Below are positions 43,737 through 54,316 of a DNA stretch of 64,000 bases, piece by piece (within the stretch, counting starts at the first letter, position 1; every line of letters starts with the position of its first letter). The notes beneath the pieces were generated by a model that was not told the origin of the DNA, ran no database searches, and worked only from the letters and a program-made list of their open reading frames with translations. Source of the stretch: Sphaerolaimus hirsutus (lineage: Eukaryota > Nematoda > Chromadorea > Monhysterida > Sphaerolaimidae). Position numbers and translations under genes: made by a program. The stretch spans positions 21,791,208 through 21,855,207 of the forward strand of contig OZ038450.1 in assembly GCA_964036195.1 (NCBI GenBank), read 5' to 3'.

Positions 43737-44901
43737 CCTCGAAAACCCCCCAGGGGGTTTATGTTTTCAGTGTGAGAATTTTGAGGGGAGTATTTAGAGG
43801 GGGCGGTATTTCGAGGGGGGGTGTATTATTTTGCCAGAAATTTTTTGAACACCCAGTACCAGGGTTGGCGAAATCTCAGAAAAAAATGGGAAATTGAAGA
43901 ATAAAATAAAATAAAATAAAATGGAAAATTTATAAATAAAAAAAATAATTTTACTAAAATTCGAATTTTTGTGAAATTTTAGTAAAATTGTACAAAAATT
44001 CATATTTTTGTACAATTTTAGTAAAATTTTACAAAAACTCAAGTGTCTGTAAAATTCTATACAAAGTTTTCTATCCTGTTGCTTGAGTTTCTAGCTGCCT
44101 ATTTGCAGCATGGGTGCCTTGTTGTCCCTTTCAGTGTTGTGAATGAAAAATATTTTTGCTCAAAATTGCTAATTTTTACATCTTTTAATATATTTTCACC
44201 TTGAAAATCACTAATTGATGTATTTTCTTCCATTTTCTTTGTTTCATACCTTGAAAAAGCCCATATATTGAACCCACAAGCCCCCACCCCACCCACCTCC
44301 CCCCAAATTACATATTTTTGGCTCGGGAGGAGCAATTAGCTACATAAATCTGGCCCCTGTGATGGTTAAAATTCAAGATACCTATGTCACAACCCGTGTC
44401 ACACACAAAAATACATTTTTTTGTATTGATCTGCATGCTACTGGCGCGCACTTTGTTTTATGGCTTTGCATCCAAGATTCTGATTTTTTGTAAAATTTTT
44501 GTAAAATATTTGTAAAATTTTTGTAAAATGGTTTCATTTTATTTTTAATCACATTTCAGAATAAAATAAAATAAAATGAAACATGAATAAAATTAAAATA
44601 AAATACAATTTAAAAAAAATATAACATACAATTTTAGTAAAAAGAATTTTACTAAAACCACCATGCCCGGTACTAATAACGTACGCAGACGTAGAAAAAT
44701 GCCACAAAAACCACCATGTATAGGAGTCTATAGCCATATATAAGTAATGTAGATGATATAAACCATGTTCTAAGATAACGCAATCATTGTTTTTAACGTG
44801 TGTTCTGCGTTTCCCAGAGCTTTTGTAATCTACGTTTCCTATACACTGAATTTGGGGGCGGGGATATTTCGAGGGGGGGGGTTATTCGGAGAAATACGGT
44901 A
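43737..44901. mobile_element. TA-flanked MITE split by a CAGGGTTGG element
   Basis: Left end TACCGTATTTCCTCGAAAAC, right end AAATACGGTA. The core resumes after 44673 with ACGTACGCAGACGTAGAAAA, as in the reference copy reversed. The inserted element (43860-44665) has an imperfect 8-bp duplication CCCAGTAC versus CCCGGTAC, a left end CAGGGTTGGCGAAATC and AATAAAATAAAATAAAA arrays. Confidence 0.7.
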
Positions 44902-45412
44902 CCTAATTGTTGGTTCATTACTCAGATGGGTTATGGTAGGTATTTATACCATTCTGAGTATATCTACACTCCATGGATAGTTCAGAATTTTTAACCTTGA
45001 GTTGGCAGTATTCTTATAGCATATAAAATTGGTAAATGTACACGAATGGGCATGACACAGCGCCCCCTGTTAGAAAAAAAGCATTTGTGATATTGTCCAA
45101 TACCTTAGCAACCAGTCACCTTCATATATAGCTCCTGTGGATTGTCTGGCCTCCACACTGCATACGGTGCCGGCCCGGGTGGGCACTCGAGACTCTCACA
45201 TGGCTTTGCGTCCAATATTGACAGGTCTTCCCGAGATTCTCGTCTAGGGGGTTTCCCAGGTTTCCCAGGTTCCCCACTAGAGGGTGCTGCAGTGATAGAT
45301 GGGTGATTATTTATTTAGGATAGGAATTGAGCATTGAGATTTTTGATTGAAGATTGAAAACGCACGGGTAAGTTTGTTACCTGAGAGCAAAGCTGTAAGA
45401 ACGATGGCTTTG
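44902..45412. other. Non-coding stretch before the assembly gap
   Basis: Nothing coding. 44915-44945 (CAGATGGGTTATGGTAGG) resembles the hairpin arm at 40550-40570. The rest is unremarkable. Confidence 0.4.
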
Positions 45413-45612
45413 NNNNNNNNNNNNNNNNNNNNNNNNNNNNNNNNNNNNNNNNNNNNNNNNNNNNNNNNNNNNNNNNNNNNNNNNNNNNNNNNNNNNNNNN
45501 NNNNNNNNNNNNNNNNNNNNNNNNNNNNNNNNNNNNNNNNNNNNNNNNNNNNNNNNNNNNNNNNNNNNNNNNNNNNNNNNNNNNNNNNNNNNNNNNNNNN
45601 NNNNNNNNNNNN
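45413..45612. other. Assembly gap, 200 N
   Basis: Exactly 200 unknown bases, a conventional placeholder for a scaffold join of unknown true size. The X-filled frames crossing it are meaningless, and any statement on distances across it is provisional. Confidence 1.
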
Positions 45613-45666
45613 TGTCAATTTTGTGCGTCACGCCTTTCACGGATAGTAGAAAATGTCAAATGGGTA

Positions 45667-46854
45667 TACCGTATTTCCTCGATGTACCCCCCCGTCGAAT
45701 TACCTAACCCCCCCCCCCCCGAAATACCCCCCCCCTCGAAATACCCCCCCCCAATTTAGTGTAAAGAGAACGTCAATGACAAAAGCTGCGGTTTATGACC
45801 TGGGCAATGCATAACCAACGATGGGTGAGTTCTCAAAATAAAAACACTTTCTGTATTTTGAGTTTTTCAAAAATGAATATCTGTGTTTTTAGGGGTTGTT
45901 TCACGAAAAAAAACTTGAGTTTCTGTGTTTTTTGAAAAAACTTGAGTTTTTTGGTAAAAACTCAAGTTTTTTTGTAAAAACTCAAGTTTTTTTTGGTACA
46001 AACTTGAATTGTTTTACAAAAAGTTGCATTTTACTATTAAAACAGTGGTTTTCTTATCAAATATTGGTTTTGCATACGTTTTGTCATGTATTGGAAAATT
46101 TTCATTAGTTCACTCTGGAGGTAGTTCCAAATGGGTGACATATACCTTTGACAGCTTGGGAGGTGAGGAGCCCTCAGCTCAATTGTGTGAGCTAGCAGAC
46201 CCTGGTGGACACTCCTCAACATTTTGATCACAGTCCATAATATTGTCGAAACCACCAGGAGCTGTGGACACCGTTATTTTTTGGATACTTATTTCATCGT
46301 TAAACATGGATACATACTATGCACATATTTACACACTATACAAACATGCATACCTTATGTATGCACATACACACATTGTTCAGTTCAAATCTTGTGCCTT
46401 CAATTGCTTGAATAAAAAACTCAAAAAACATTTCCGTATTTTCTGTGTTTCCGTGTTTCCGTGTTCTCCAAAAAAGAACTCATTTGAGTTTCCGTGTTTT
46501 TCAAAATTGTTGAGTTTCCGTGTTTCTGTGTTAAACAAAAACACGGAAACTCAATGAGTTTCCGTATTTAATATGTGTGTTTTTGCCATCGTTGTGCATA
46601 ACACACGTTATAAACAATGATTGTGTTCCGTTAGAACATGGTTTATACATCTATTTACGTAGTTACCTATATAAGGCTGTAGACTCTTATACATGGTGGT
46701 TTTTGTTGCATTTTTCTACGTCTGCGTACGTTATTAGTACTGGGTTTTCAAAAAAAATTCTGGCGAAATAATATACCCCCCTTGAATTACCCCCCTCAAA
46801 ATTCTCACTCTGAAAAAATAAACCCCCTGGGGGTATTACGAGGAAATACGGTTT
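45667..46854. mobile_element. TA-flanked MITE split by a hAT element
   Basis: Left end TACCGTATTTCCTCGATG, right end AAATACGGTTTA. Core blocks GTGTAAAGAGAACGT (left) and TTTTTCTACGTCTGCGTACG (right) agree with 3261-3717 once the 45816-46594 insertion is set aside. Confidence 0.8.
45816..46594. mobile_element. hAT-like element (CAACGATGG ends), 779 bp
   Basis: CAACGATGGGTGAG to TTTTTGCCATCGTTG, perfect 8-bp duplication TGCATAAC (45808-45815 and 46595-46602). Arrays of AACTCAAGTTTTT and CTGTGTTTCCGTGTTT. Interior non-coding. The ATGG ends resemble those of the element at 40072-41084, so they may share a transposase. Confidence 0.85.
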
Positions 46855-46900
46855 ATATAAAAATATCTACCATATAAAAAGCTGTCTAGCGGGCACTCAC

Positions 46901-47028
46901 TGGCACTATCTCTCCAGGGGGTAGTGGATACATAAGGGGTTTGGCCCGAAAGTGGTGGAGGCGATTGTCCGTCGCAATTGTGTTGCCGATCGACGTCACT
47001 GGACATCCATCCAACTGTTCGGGATACC
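46901..47028 (-). CDS. 128-bp host exon, paralogue of 36423-36550
   Basis: Acceptor CGTACCGCAG, donor CCA|GTGAGT, 128 bp, phase 1 to phase 0, the same as its counterpart. Translation includes YPEQLDGCPVTSIGNTIATD and PLPPGEIVP. The reading frame was fixed by the splice sites and by the match to the other copy. Other frames here are shadows. Sequence divergence is high outside the CP...TIA and PGE blocks, so the duplication is old. Confidence 0.6.
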
Positions 47029-48144
47029 CTGCGGTACGATAAATGCTGGATTGAATAGTCGACAGAATCCATGAAATCTTCAGGATTCTTTAGAGGTTTT
47101 ACACTCCAAGTGCAATCATCGATGACAAAAGTCGACTAGGTACTTTGTGACATCGATGTCCTATTTAATAAAAATATAGTCAATCGTCGAATAAGTCACC
47201 CCTATAAAAACTCCTATTCGAATATCTCCCCAGTTAGCGGACAGAGGAAAGATACCCCCCTCGAAAAACTCAGCCCTCTTTTATAGTTGTTAAAACGTAT
47301 TTACGTTTACTCGATAAATACGGATATACTCGGCAGACTTTATGCATTTTTCGGAAGGAAACACTCCATCATGACGTCATCGTTAATAAAATAAAAATTG
47401 TTCCAACAAAAAAAGAAAAAACGTTTTGAGAAGAAGACAGACTTTTTCTTTTTTTAAATATTTTTCTTTTTGTGAAAGAACGTACGTAAGTATCATGCTC
47501 GCGCGTTATTGACTAAGACATAAGTAATTTTGGGCGCATACTTTGCGGTCCTCCGAGTATACTTGAGTACTGCGTAAATACATTTACGTTTCCTCCCGAA
47601 AAAAATACCGGTACTCATTTACTCGCGTACTTTTTGAAAGTATGCGAGTACAGAAAACGTATTTCAAACTTTTTCATAGGCTTTTCGAAGGCATACATGA
47701 AACAAAAGTAGAGAAAAGTGAAAAATACAATAAAATATCCAAAATAGCATTAGAATAGGCAAAAATACATTCACTAGTGAGTTTGATTGTGAAAAAGTTC
47801 GAAAATTAGTGATTTTGAATGAAAATTGGGACAAAAATTCTCAGAAATACCCACTTTTACGTTTTCTAGAGAAAAAGTAATTTACTCACGTTTACTAATG
47901 AGTAAAAGTATAAAATAAGTATTTTTCGTTTTCTGTACTCATCTGTGAGTAAAAAATAAATACTTTACGTTTACGTTTACTTTTGAAATATTCAGTATGT
48001 ACTTTTAACAACTCTGTTTTTATGGGTGGTCTAGACCTAGAGGTCCATCTTTAAAAAACGTTTTTATGTAAATACGTGTTCTTTAAAAGCATATAAATAC
48101 CTACTTACTAGCATTGATTTTATTGCTTGAATTACAGCTTTATG
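47029..48144. repeat. Non-coding, degraded MITE and hAT-like remnants
   Basis: 47200-47280 has CCCCTCGAAAAAC-type MITE remnants. 47282-48016 is a decayed element ending AACAACTCTG, with TACTCG and CGTTTACG arrays like 39063-40004. Its left end (ATAGTTGTTAAAACG) is mutated and no target duplication was found. Confidence 0.55.
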
Positions 48145-49393
48145 TACCGTATTTCCTCGAAATACCTCCCCCCTCGAAATACCCCCCTCAAAATGGACAC
48201 TATGAACTTATAAATCCCCCCCTCGAAATACCCCCCCCAAATTTAGTGTATAGAGAACGTAAATGACAAAGGCTGCGGTTTGTCATCTGGGTAGTGATGG
48301 AATGGCGCCATGGCGCTGGCGCCATTTGAGGGTGCCAAAGGGCGCCGCGCCATGGCGCCATTGGCGCTTGGCGCCCTTTTTTCGTGGCGCCCTTGGCGTC
48401 TGGCGCCCTGCTTTTAAAGGGCGCCAAAAAGGCGCCAGCAGGGTTTCAAGGTGAGTGCTGTATAAATGGAAAAAAGATGAAAAACGCATTCATGGATGAT
48501 CTGAATCTGCCAGAAAAATGGAGTAAGTGGTGTGAGTGGGTATAAATCTTTTGTGCAACGGTTCATCAGATGTGTCTGACAGATCAGAAGACGAGAGTTG
48601 AGAATGATGGACTTGCAAAATCATAAATCAACGGATTCAAATCGTTGCAATTCCGTTTGTTTGTCCATTTCAAGGAAACATGATTGGAAAAGTCAATTTG
48701 AAGTGAATGGATTGTTGTCAAATGACAATATCCATTGTGTTTGAATTGTCATGTGAATTTTACCCGAATTTTTTGTTGCTAGTGTTGCTTTTGTTCATTA
48801 CACCCTGGAGAACGCAAATTAAGTAGTGAATGCATGTACTAGGGTGCTGTAGAAACACTTTTAGCACACGCAGGGTGTTGTATACACTTATTTATCCTGG
48901 CGCCCTTGGCGCCTGGCACCCTATTTTTCAAATGGCGCCATGGCGCCCTTGGCGCTTGGCGCCCTCTTTCCGTGGCGCCCTTGGCGCCTGGCGCCCTTTT
49001 TCTGTGGCGCCCTTGGCGCTTGGCGCCCACTTTCTGAATGGCGCCATGGCGCCATTGGCGCCTGGCGCCCTTTTTTCCGGCGCTTTTCCATCACTACATC
49101 TGGGTAATGCAAAACACACGTTAAAAACGATGACTCTGTTATGTGAGAACAGTGATTATACGTCTACACACTTATACAAGTCTTTAGAGTCTTATAAATG
49201 GCGATTTTTGTTGCATTTCCGACGTCTGCGTACGTTTCAGACGACAATTTAGTACTTGGTTATCAAAAAATTTCTGGAGAAATAGTCAACCCCCCCCCTC
49301 GAAATACCCCCCCCCCCTCGTTTAACCCCCCCCCCTCAAAATTCTCACTCTGAAAAAATAAACCCCCCGGGGGTATTTCGAGGAAATACGGTA
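48145..49393. mobile_element. TA-flanked MITE split by the GGCGCC hAT element
   Basis: TACCGTATTTCCTCGAAATA at the left and AAATACGGTA at the right. The core agrees with 3261-3717 once 48292-49096 is set aside (TTTGTCATCTGGGTAATGCA across the join). Gives the relative age: MITE first, hAT later. Confidence 0.85.
48292..49096. mobile_element. hAT-type MITE with GGCGCC arrays, second copy
   Basis: 805 bp, TAGTGATGGAA to TTTTCCATCACTA, perfect 8-bp duplication CATCTGGG (48284-48291 and 49097-49104). Inverted relative to 6601-7447, to which the AT-rich centre also matches (GATGTGTCTGACAGATCAGA and complement). GGCGCC arrays at 48303-48440 and 48898-49085. Open frames in the arrays are artefacts. 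Confidence 0.9.
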
Positions 49394-49928
49394 ACTACAA
49401 TTTAACCTCATTCAAACAATATATTATTAATGTATTTTACACAATATTCCGACGAAAAAATAACTTCTCCCCTCCTATAACCCCCCTCGAAAAACCCCCA
49501 GTCTAAAAAGTTTGATAACAAAATAACTCTGGGTGCTTATTCAAGGATATACAGTATATTCTATTTGGTCACATTTACTATCAGTTTTGTGTTTCCTATT
49601 CTATTCTATTCTTTGCTATCATTATTCTCGAAATTTCTGACGTAATAAAAGTTGTTAAAAGTACTGTACCTTTTTAAAAGTAAACGTAAACCTAAAGTAT
49701 CTTTTTATACTCACCCCTGAGTACAGAAAATGTAAAGTATTTTATTTTTACTTTTAAACTGCGTAAAAAGTGAGTAAATAACTTTTTTCCAGAGAAAACG
49801 TAAAAACGAGTATTTTTTCCAGGGAAAACGTAAAAAGGTGTATTTTTCTCACAGAAAACGTAAAAATGAGTATTTTTCACACAAAAATAACGAAAAAATC
49901 AATGTCTTTTTTCATTTTTACTCTGAAA

Positions 49929-50336
49929 TACCGTATTTCCTCGATTTACCCCCCTTGAATTAACCCCCCCCTCGAAATACCCCCAGGTGATAACCCCCTC
50001 TCGAAATACCCCCGTCTGGAATTATGAACATGATGTATGCAGTGTACATAATGTATATATTGGTCGCAGTTTGCATCGCAGCTACACATGTACTAGTTTG
50101 TGTAGCGATAGACGTTGATATGTCCAAATATACCCTACTTGGACATGTTTATTACCTGTTTTGTGTACATAAAAGCGTACTCTTTACTATGAATTTCGTG
50201 AAAATTTTTGACGAAATAATAACCCCCCCCCCCCTCGAATAAGCCCCCCCCCCCTCGAAATACCCCCCTCAAAATTTCCACTCTGAAAAAATAAACCCCC
50301 ATGGGGTATTTCGAGGAAATACGGTACATCAAAAAT
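49929..50336. mobile_element. TA-flanked MITE, 408 bp
   Basis: TACCGTATTTCCTCGATTTA to AAATACGGTA with C-run arms. The core has GTAGCGATAG and TGTACATAAAAGCGTACTC, as in 8565-8998 reversed. Confidence 0.8.
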
Positions 50337-50357
50337 GTGTTTTTTCTCTCTCCTGAT

Positions 50358-51294
50358 TAGTGATGTAAAGGCACCGGGGCACCGGTGCCCCGGTGCTGGG
50401 CACCGAAGGGCACCAGTACCGGTGCTGGTGCGGTGCCATTGCAATCTTCAGGGGTGCCATGCCGGTGCCGGTGCCATTTTTTTCAGAATAGCACCGGTGC
50501 TGGTGCGGTGCGGTGCCATTTTTTTGCCGGTGCCAAAGGTGCTAGCACCAGGGCCAAAGTAAAAGGCACCGGGAAAGGCACCGGCCAAGGCTTCATGTGC
50601 TGTGCAATTTTGTCCATAGTATGTGCTTATTCATATTTCAAAAAACAGCGATATATTTACCCAACCATTTTTGCCTATTTTGTAAACCTCCCATCAAATA
50701 AATATACCTACTGTGAAATCCATTATACCCGATATGTGATCTGATGAGCGAATCGCAAATTTTGTTGAATTTTAAATCATTTTTATATTTTATATTTATC
50801 TTACTTGTTTGTTCAAAATCTGTTGTCAGTTTATGACAGAGATAGTTCCATTCTCTGTACAGCAACGACTCCGATCAGTAGACAATAGTGGCTATGGACA
50901 TTGCAGTGAATTAAATATTTTATCTTTCATTTGTAATCATTGTAATTGCTTCATAAAAGTGATTGCCACATCATTCTGATCATTTTAAGTGCTCAACCAT
51001 CAAAATCGGTTGAAAATTCATGGAAATATGCACTTCCAAAGGTCAGACCACTGAGAAACTGTCCGATATTTACTTCGGAAATTCCAGCCCGGTGCGGTGC
51101 CTTTCGGTGCTAGCACCGGCAACCCGCCGGTGCCCTTCGGTGCCGGTGCCATTTTTCCCAAAAGGCACCGGTGCCGGTGCGGTGCGGTGCCATTTTCTGG
51201 CCGGTGCCCCAGGGTGCCAGGTGCCCTTTCCATGCGTTGGCAAAGGTGCCGGTGCGGTGCGGTGCCATTTTTCCCGGTGCCTTTAACATCACTA
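50358..51294. mobile_element. hAT-type MITE with GGTGCC/CACCGG arrays
   Basis: 937 bp, TAGTGATGTAAAGGCACCGG at the left and CTTTAACATCACTA at the right, perfect 8-bp duplication CTCCTGAT (50350-50357 and 51295-51302). Ends match the GGCGCC elements (TAGTGATG), but the arrays use GGTGCCGGTGCC units (50371-50585 and 51090-51280). Middle AT-rich and non-coding. Confidence 0.9.
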
Positions 51295-51631
51295 CTCCTG
51301 ATAAGTGTTTCATTAGAAAATGTCCTGTGTTTGTCACTTTCTGTTTTTCAAAATGACATTTTCTGTCGCCTTAAAATACGTTTTCTGTACTCGCGTACTT
51401 TCAAAAAGTACGCGTGTAAGCGCGTACCGGTATTTTTTTCGGTAGGAAACGTAAACGTTTTTACACAGTACGCGATTATACGTATTTACTGAGTAGACGT
51501 AAACACGTTTTCACAAATATGGTAATAACCCCCCTCGAATCAACTCCCCTCAGAATTTGTATTCGTAATTTGTATTTCGGGGAAATACAGTGAACATGTG
51601 CGTCAAGTGCATGGAATTCTGCACTCAATGA

Positions 51632-51823
51632 TCAACTGCAAAAGATCCAAACACCAGAACTTGAAACCATGTTGCAATACCAACCATTGGCATTGGGGTC
51701 CACACTGCTGTGTTCAAAATCGAGATCGATCACTATGCTCACACCTCGCCCCGGAACGGTCTGTTTGACCCCTTTTCCATGCAGCTTTACAAGGAAGCAC
51801 TTGCCGTAATCGGGATCGAACAC
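51632..51823 (-). CDS. DEG/ENaC-like channel exon, copy 2
   Basis: Begins after the acceptor CCCTTTTTCAG with VFDPDYGKCFLVKLHGKG, TVPGRGVSIVIDLDFEHSS, then NGWYCNMVSSSGVWIF. The last part fits the next strand of the DEG/ENaC ectodomain, where a Gly-[VF]-[RK]-[VI]-x-[IV]-like block follows. No obvious donor before the stop, so this may be a degraded or edge-truncated exon. Near-identical over about 120 bp to 37205-37333, in the same orientation and also upstream of a 128-bp CP...TIA exon. Confidence 0.5.
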   Translation of the reverse strand: MFDPDYGKCFLVKLHGKGVKQTVPGRGVSIVIDLDFEHSSVDPNANGWYCNMVSSSGVWIFCS

Positions 51824-54316
51824 CTGAAAAAGGGGCAGGGGATGTATTCCGAATTTGTGCAGCAGTGTTGCCCTTCTGGTGCCAGTCCCAGACCCTGTAT
51901 AAAAATGACACGTGTCATGTAAATGACCCTGTATGTCATGTAAAAGACCCTGTAAAATGTCATGTGTCATGTTAAAGACCCTGTCAGGTATCCAAATCTT
52001 ATGTTTATTTTTGTATCCAAATATTATGTTTATATTATCTTATGTTTAAGATTTGGATACTGTCAGATATTTTACGTTTTTACTAATTTTACTGTTTTCC
52101 GTTTTTACCACAAAAATACGCCACTCGTCGAATTTTGCCGCGGCAGAGAATTGCAAATTCCGGTCCCTTTGCGCTTCCACTTGCGTGCTTAATTAAATAA
52201 ATAATTGGTTTTATGGTACGGGGATGTTTACACGCAAATCAGGAACGGCGCCAGTACCCCTTGGGGTCCTGACAGTTCCTGAGGACGGACACGGCAACTT
52301 ACCAATCCCTTTCGCAACTGCTGCCGGCGGTTTACTTCGATTAATTGTTAAAAAGCCGTAATTAATGAAAAGCCGAAATTAATAAAATTAAAATTAAAAT
52401 TCAAGCAGTTAGTATGCTTCAGGGGGACCAAGTTGGTTTTACGGGAACTTTATTTAGCGATGTAGTCAGAGTCAATTTCACAATAGCTCAAGTGAGTCGT
52501 ATAGCCTCTAGTGGGTGAAAAAATGTAAAATCAGCGCGTTTTATAATCACCAAAATCTACCATAACCGAAATGAATACTAAATCAGAGACACAACAATTA
52601 ACCGTAACAAGCGAATTAATAAGGCAAATTCAATGATCACTGGAAAACCGTAAACATAGCGTACAAGGCACAAGTAAATTAATTAAATGCGGGAAAATTA
52701 TCTAATTAAACAAAGCGGGTAAAATATGAATTAAACCGAGCGTAAAGTAACTGTAATTACCATCGACTTAATTAAAAACACAATTTATCTCGTAGGTGAG
52801 TGTCGGGAACCGGGTTTCTATTCAGAGGTTACGGTACAGTCGAGAGCAGGTGGTGTGACACGTGTTATCAACCTGCGCCCCTTTAGGTGAAAAATATTTT
52901 TATAGCGCGCCCGACCAAGGCCGCAGAAAGAACGCTCATTTGCGGGGGTTGTTCAAGGTTATTGCATTGCCGGGTAAGGGTTGGAACTTTGGGACTAAAC
53001 ACACGCCACAAAACACTAGCACTTGTGAGTTCACCAATCACCCTGGGTGATGGGAATAATTAATTGGCACTACTGTGCTCTTCACTGTAAACTGTGCTCT
53101 GCATGTGTCTTGCAGTCGCATGCCGACAATAATTGCCGTTTGCCACTTTTCCACCCATTACCTAGTCCTAAGTAAAAAGCACTTGGTCGGGGAATTTTCT
53201 GAATGTTATCTATCGGGGCGTCTAAGCACTTAACAGAGTCAACACCTGTTAGCTTAACTAGAAACATTAAAGTCTTTCTAACCCATTCCCAGACACTGCA
53301 CCCTTTTGACCAAAAATGTAAACTTGATAAAACCTAAAAATTATAACATTCGAAAGTACATGTTGGGAAATGCATTTAAAAAGGAAAACGGAAGTAGTCA
53401 CTTAATTAACTAACAATGCGGGTATCCTAATTAGCTTAATTAATGAAACATGAAATGGAAAATTATCATCACACGGGAAATAATTACGTAATTAACGGAA
53501 AAGAAATTAATTAATAAATTCATGGCCGCAGCAGTGTCCATTCGGGCGTACCGTCCTGGGGCTGCGGCTTCGTTGGCGGATTTGCAGTGCACAGCGAACC
53601 GCACGTTCACTGTGACTTCCCTGTGCACCGCGGGTCGTCATTCGGTCGCACATGGTCGTTCTCGAGTCGTCGGAGTGTCTGCGCAAAATTGTCGTTACGT
53701 TTTTACGCATGATTAGTTAGCCATATTTCTACCTACAATCCCACCAGCCATTAATTTTTTACCTCCGGGCTAAAAACGACATGTTCAGAAAAAGTGTTTT
53801 GCGCCGTTTTTTGATTATTCAAAAATCATGCCTTCTCTGCATTTTTCGGTGGACGGCTGTGGCAGTCACATGCCCTGGGGGTGCAAATATGGCTCGTCTT
53901 CATTTGAATTATGGCATCAGCTTTCTGCCGTGCCGGCTTTTTGTGCTCGAAACTTCAAAATTTTGGTTCCCGCTCAGGGCTCGATGTGAGAAAAAGTTTT
54001 TTCTTTTTTGATTTTGGAAACTAATTAATCAGACTACTAATCTGTGTTATTTCACAGCATCGTGCCACTGTTGGATGGGCAGTTTGGAATCAACATTCAA
54101 GTTACCTGCTCGACCGACATGTCGCAGTCCGTGCGTGTGAAAATTGATCGTCGACAAGATTTTCTAATTGTTTTCATGGAATATTAACAAGTATGTTTTT
54201 TGTTTGCTGATTGTTTTTGTTACAGAGTTGTCTGTTTCTCCTGATGACAAAAGTTGTGCATAAATTATTACACCTTAAAATTTTTATAATTGACTTAGGC
54301 AAAAAATTGTTTCGTA
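51824..54316. other. 3' flank of the helicase retroelement, LTR not resolved
   Basis: 51905-52000 has a GTCATGT/GACCCTGT microsatellite. From about 52190 upward the sequence changes to the TTAATTAA-rich composition seen also between the pol and helicase ORFs (58289-58514), so the retroelement's 3' untranslated part and LTR probably lie in 52060-54316. A TGTCAG...CTGACA pair at 52061-52274 is a weak LTR candidate. No convincing polypurine tract was found. The open frames here are not supported as genes. Confidence 0.4.

Larger units (their letters stand above)
49648..51520. repeat. Probable hAT-like element interrupted by two insertions
   Basis: 49648-49900 (AGTTGTTAAAAGTAC, AAACGTAAAAA arrays) and 51365-51520 (GTACTCGCGTACTTTC, CGTAAACACG) look like the two ends of one ACTCG-type hAT element. 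Between them sit a MITE (49929-50336) and a GGTGCC element (50358-51294). Ends are mutated and no target duplication was found. Confidence 0.45.

Noticed and set aside
45307..45646. Three ORFs running through the N block
   Set aside because: They consist mostly of unknown residues across an assembly gap.
52061..52274. Possible 214-bp LTR bounded by TGTCAG and CTGACA
   Set aside because: No polypurine tract, primer-binding site, second copy or target duplication seen, so it is kept only as a weak lead.
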